16,804 bases of DNA, taken from the NCBI GenBank assembly GCA_046759385.1, contig JBHICC010000051.1, forward strand, positions 1 through 16,804. Reading direction: 5' to 3'. A program made the position numbers and the translations under genes. Shown here piece by piece: positions 15,596-16,804 of this stretch. The notes under the pieces were generated by a model, which worked only from the letters and a program-made list of their open reading frames with translations, searched no databases and had not been told where the DNA came from. This stretch comes from JBHICC01 sp046759385 (GTDB lineage: Bacteria; Pseudomonadota; Gammaproteobacteria; Acidiferrobacterales; SPGG2). Position 1 is the first letter of the stretch, and the number at the start of each line of letters is the position of its first letter.

Positions 15596-15639
15596 ACAAC
15601 AACCCAGTTAAAGGGGACTCCATATGGATGCAAAACTAG
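15592..15639 (+). CDS. possible fifteen-residue mini-ORF overlapping the symporter start
   Basis: It starts inside the stop of the seven-codon mini-ORF (ATGA) and encodes MNNNPVKGDSIWMQN. It terminates at TAG 15637-15639, inside the symporter gene and in a different frame. Ribosomes finishing it would end 13 bases past the symporter ATG, which allows coupling by reinitiation. It has no separate Shine-Dalgarno. Confidence 0.3.
   Translation: MNNNPVKGDSIWMQN
15595..15602 (+). promoter_or_regulatory. AACAACAA, candidate Hfq/Crc (CA) motif in the symporter leader
   Basis: The sequence fits the AAnAAnAA pattern bound by Hfq with Crc in pseudomonads. It sits ten bases before the AGGGGA Shine-Dalgarno of the symporter, where binding would block translation. 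Whether this organism has Crc and a CrcZ-type RNA is not shown by the window. Confidence 0.35.
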
Positions 15640-16804
15640 TATGGCTCATCATATTCGTCATCCTGTACTGGGGCTACTGCATCTTCTGGGGCGTAAAAGG
15701 CGCCCTATCGGCCCGTACAGCCAGCGACTACTTTATCGCTGGACGTAAGATCTCGCTGTGGGTATTCGTGCTCGCGGCGACAGCGACGTCGTTCTCCGGT
15801 TGGACCTTCATGGGCCACCCGGGGCTTGAGTACCGAGATGGTTTTCCGTACGCGTACGCCTCGTTTTATGCCATCACCATCCCGTTCACCGGCGTCATCT
15901 TTTTGAAGCGCCAGTGGATATTGGGCAAGCGCTTCGGTTTCGTCACCCCGGGTGAGATGTTGTCCACCTATTTTCACGGTGACGTCATCCGCCTGCTCAC
16001 GGTGCTGGTGGCACTGTGCTTCTCGGTGCCGTACCTGGGGCTGCAACTACGTGCTTCGGGCTTCCTGTTTAACGTCCTGACCGACGGCTTACTCGCTGTA
16101 AACGTTGGCATGTGGATGCTATCGGCGATCGTGTTCATCTACGTGGCATCCGGGGGTCTGCGAGCGGTGGCCTACGTGGATACCTTGCAATGTGTATTGC
16201 TGATGTTGGGCATCGTGATCATCGGCATCATTGCAGTGGTTTACGTCGGTGGCTGGACCAAGCTGAACGAGGGCATTGCTGCCTTGGCACTGTTCGATCC
16301 AAAGAAAACACCCGATGGCTATAGCCACTACGTAGCGATACCGGGGGTGATCCAATTCGTCAGCTCGGGGCCCAAAGCGGTAGGCGGTGCTTGGACAGGT
16401 ATTATGATCCTGACCTACATGTTTGCGCTGATGGGCATCCAGTCCTCGCCGGCGTTCTCGATGTGGGCGTTCTCCAACAACAGTCCGAAGCCGTTTGCGC
16501 CACAGCAAGTGTGGGCATCGTCGTTCGGTATTGGCTTGATCCTGTTCTTCTTCACCGCCATGCAAGGCATGGGTGGCCATCTGCTCGGTGCCGACACCAA
16601 GTTCATGGCGGCCCATCCGGAAATGGTCAACAACGTGCTCGGCGCGGGACTCGGTGGAAAGGACCTGATGGCGTCTGCCGGCAAGCAGGGCATGTTAGTA
16701 CCGCAGCTCATCAAGCTGATGCAGGAGGGGGCACCGTTCCTGGTCGGGCTACTTGCCGTGTGCGCATTGGCGGCGATGCAGTCCACCGGCGCGGCCTACA
16801 TGTC
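15624..16804 (+). CDS. sodium/solute symporter (SSS family), N-terminal part (cut by window edge)
   Basis: 393 codons are present and the frame is open to the window end. The protein begins MDAKLVWLIIFVILYWGY and shows successive membrane helices with SSS phrases: SDYFIAGRKISLWVF, ATATSFSGWTFMG, FVTPGEMLS and YVASGGLRAVAYVDTLQ. It belongs to the long SSS group found near CBS/DUF294 and exonuclease genes in proteobacteria rather than to typical ActP or PutP; the substrate (organic acid or amino acid) cannot be read from sequence. AGGGGA at 15612-15617, six bases before the ATG, supports the start. Upstream lie the sigma-54 promoter and palindrome that point to control by the CbrB-like regulator, and possible post-transcriptional control in the leader. 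It is divergent from the receiver gene. Confidence 0.9.
   Translation, partial: MDAKLVWLIIFVILYWGYCIFWGVKGALSARTASDYFIAGRKISLWVFVLAATATSFSGWTFMGHPGLEYRDGFPYAYASFYAITIPFTGVIFLKRQWILGKRFGFVTPGEMLSTYFHGDVIRLLTVLVALCFSVPYLGLQLRASGFLFNVLTDGLLAVNVGMWMLSAIVFIYVASGGLRAVAYVDTLQCVLLMLGIVIIGIIAVVYVGGWTKLNEGIAALALFDPKKTPDGYSHYVAIPGVIQFVSSGPKAVGGAWTGIMILTYMFALMGIQSSPAFSMWAFSNNSPKPFAPQQVWASSFGIGLILFFFTAMQGMGGHLLGADTKFMAAHPEMVNNVLGAGLGGKDLMASAGKQGMLVPQLIKLMQEGAPFLVGLLAVCALAAMQSTGAAYM

Larger units (their letters stand above)
15273..15623. other. divergent regulatory region between receiver gene and symporter gene
   Basis: This 351-base stretch contains no convincing gene of normal length. It holds a sigma-70-like promoter facing left, two TGTTAC direct repeats with a GTTAC-N5-GTAAC palindrome, a sigma-54 promoter facing right, and a long symporter leader with a strong Shine-Dalgarno and two mini-ORFs. 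Each is listed separately. A 62-codon open frame at 15354-15542 has no Shine-Dalgarno and overlaps these sites, so I do not call it. Confidence 0.7.

Overview
This window looks like chromosomal DNA of a gammaproteobacterium of moderate GC (roughly 55-60 percent by eye). The lineage call rests on an E. coli-type AroG, the long gamma-type Trm112-like protein and a CbrA/CbrB-like pair resembling that of Pseudomonas. The gene order is not one I recognise from Pseudomonas itself. I see no tRNA, rRNA, CRISPR array, insertion sequence or phage gene. Coding density is high and all genes look intact, apart from the two cut by the window edges.

Left part (1-3527): ordinary metabolic genes. These are the 5' part of a DAHP synthase (minus strand), a periplasmic PCu(A)C copper chaperone, a small Trm112-family protein, and a divergent pair consisting of a PuuD-like gamma-glutamyl hydrolase and a glutamine-synthetase-family ligase. 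The pair fits the gamma-glutamylated polyamine/amine degradation pathway.

Middle part (3583-9672): a tightly overlapping plus-strand operon. It encodes a small two-helix membrane protein (CbrX-like), an SSS-transporter/STAC/PAS histidine kinase (CbrA-like), a sigma-54 response regulator with an intact GAFTGA loop (CbrB-like), and a CBS-domain plus DUF294 nucleotidyltransferase protein. Consecutive genes overlap by 11, 4 and 4 bases.

Right part (9692-15272), minus strand and convergent with the first operon: a single-domain response regulator, a membrane-anchored degenerate histidine kinase fused to a DEDDh (DnaQ-like) 3'-5' exonuclease, then a second small two-helix membrane protein overlapping a second SSS-type histidine kinase (CrbS/MxtR-like, without PAS). 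The window ends inside a plus-strand SSS sodium/solute symporter gene (from 15624).

The most informative non-coding signals tie these parts together. A perfect GTTAC-N5-GTAAC palindrome lies just upstream of the cbrX-like gene (3583-3601). The same palindrome recurs upstream of the symporter (15384-15398), about 65 bp before a near-consensus sigma-54 promoter (15463-15478). The simplest reading is that the CbrB-like regulator activates the symporter and also controls its own operon. The symporter leader additionally carries a strong Shine-Dalgarno with a seven-codon mini-ORF, a second overlapping mini-ORF, and an AACAACAA motif of the type bound by Hfq/Crc. I infer a carbon-source sensing and uptake locus built from two transporter-like sensor kinases, two nucleotide-handling proteins and a target transporter.
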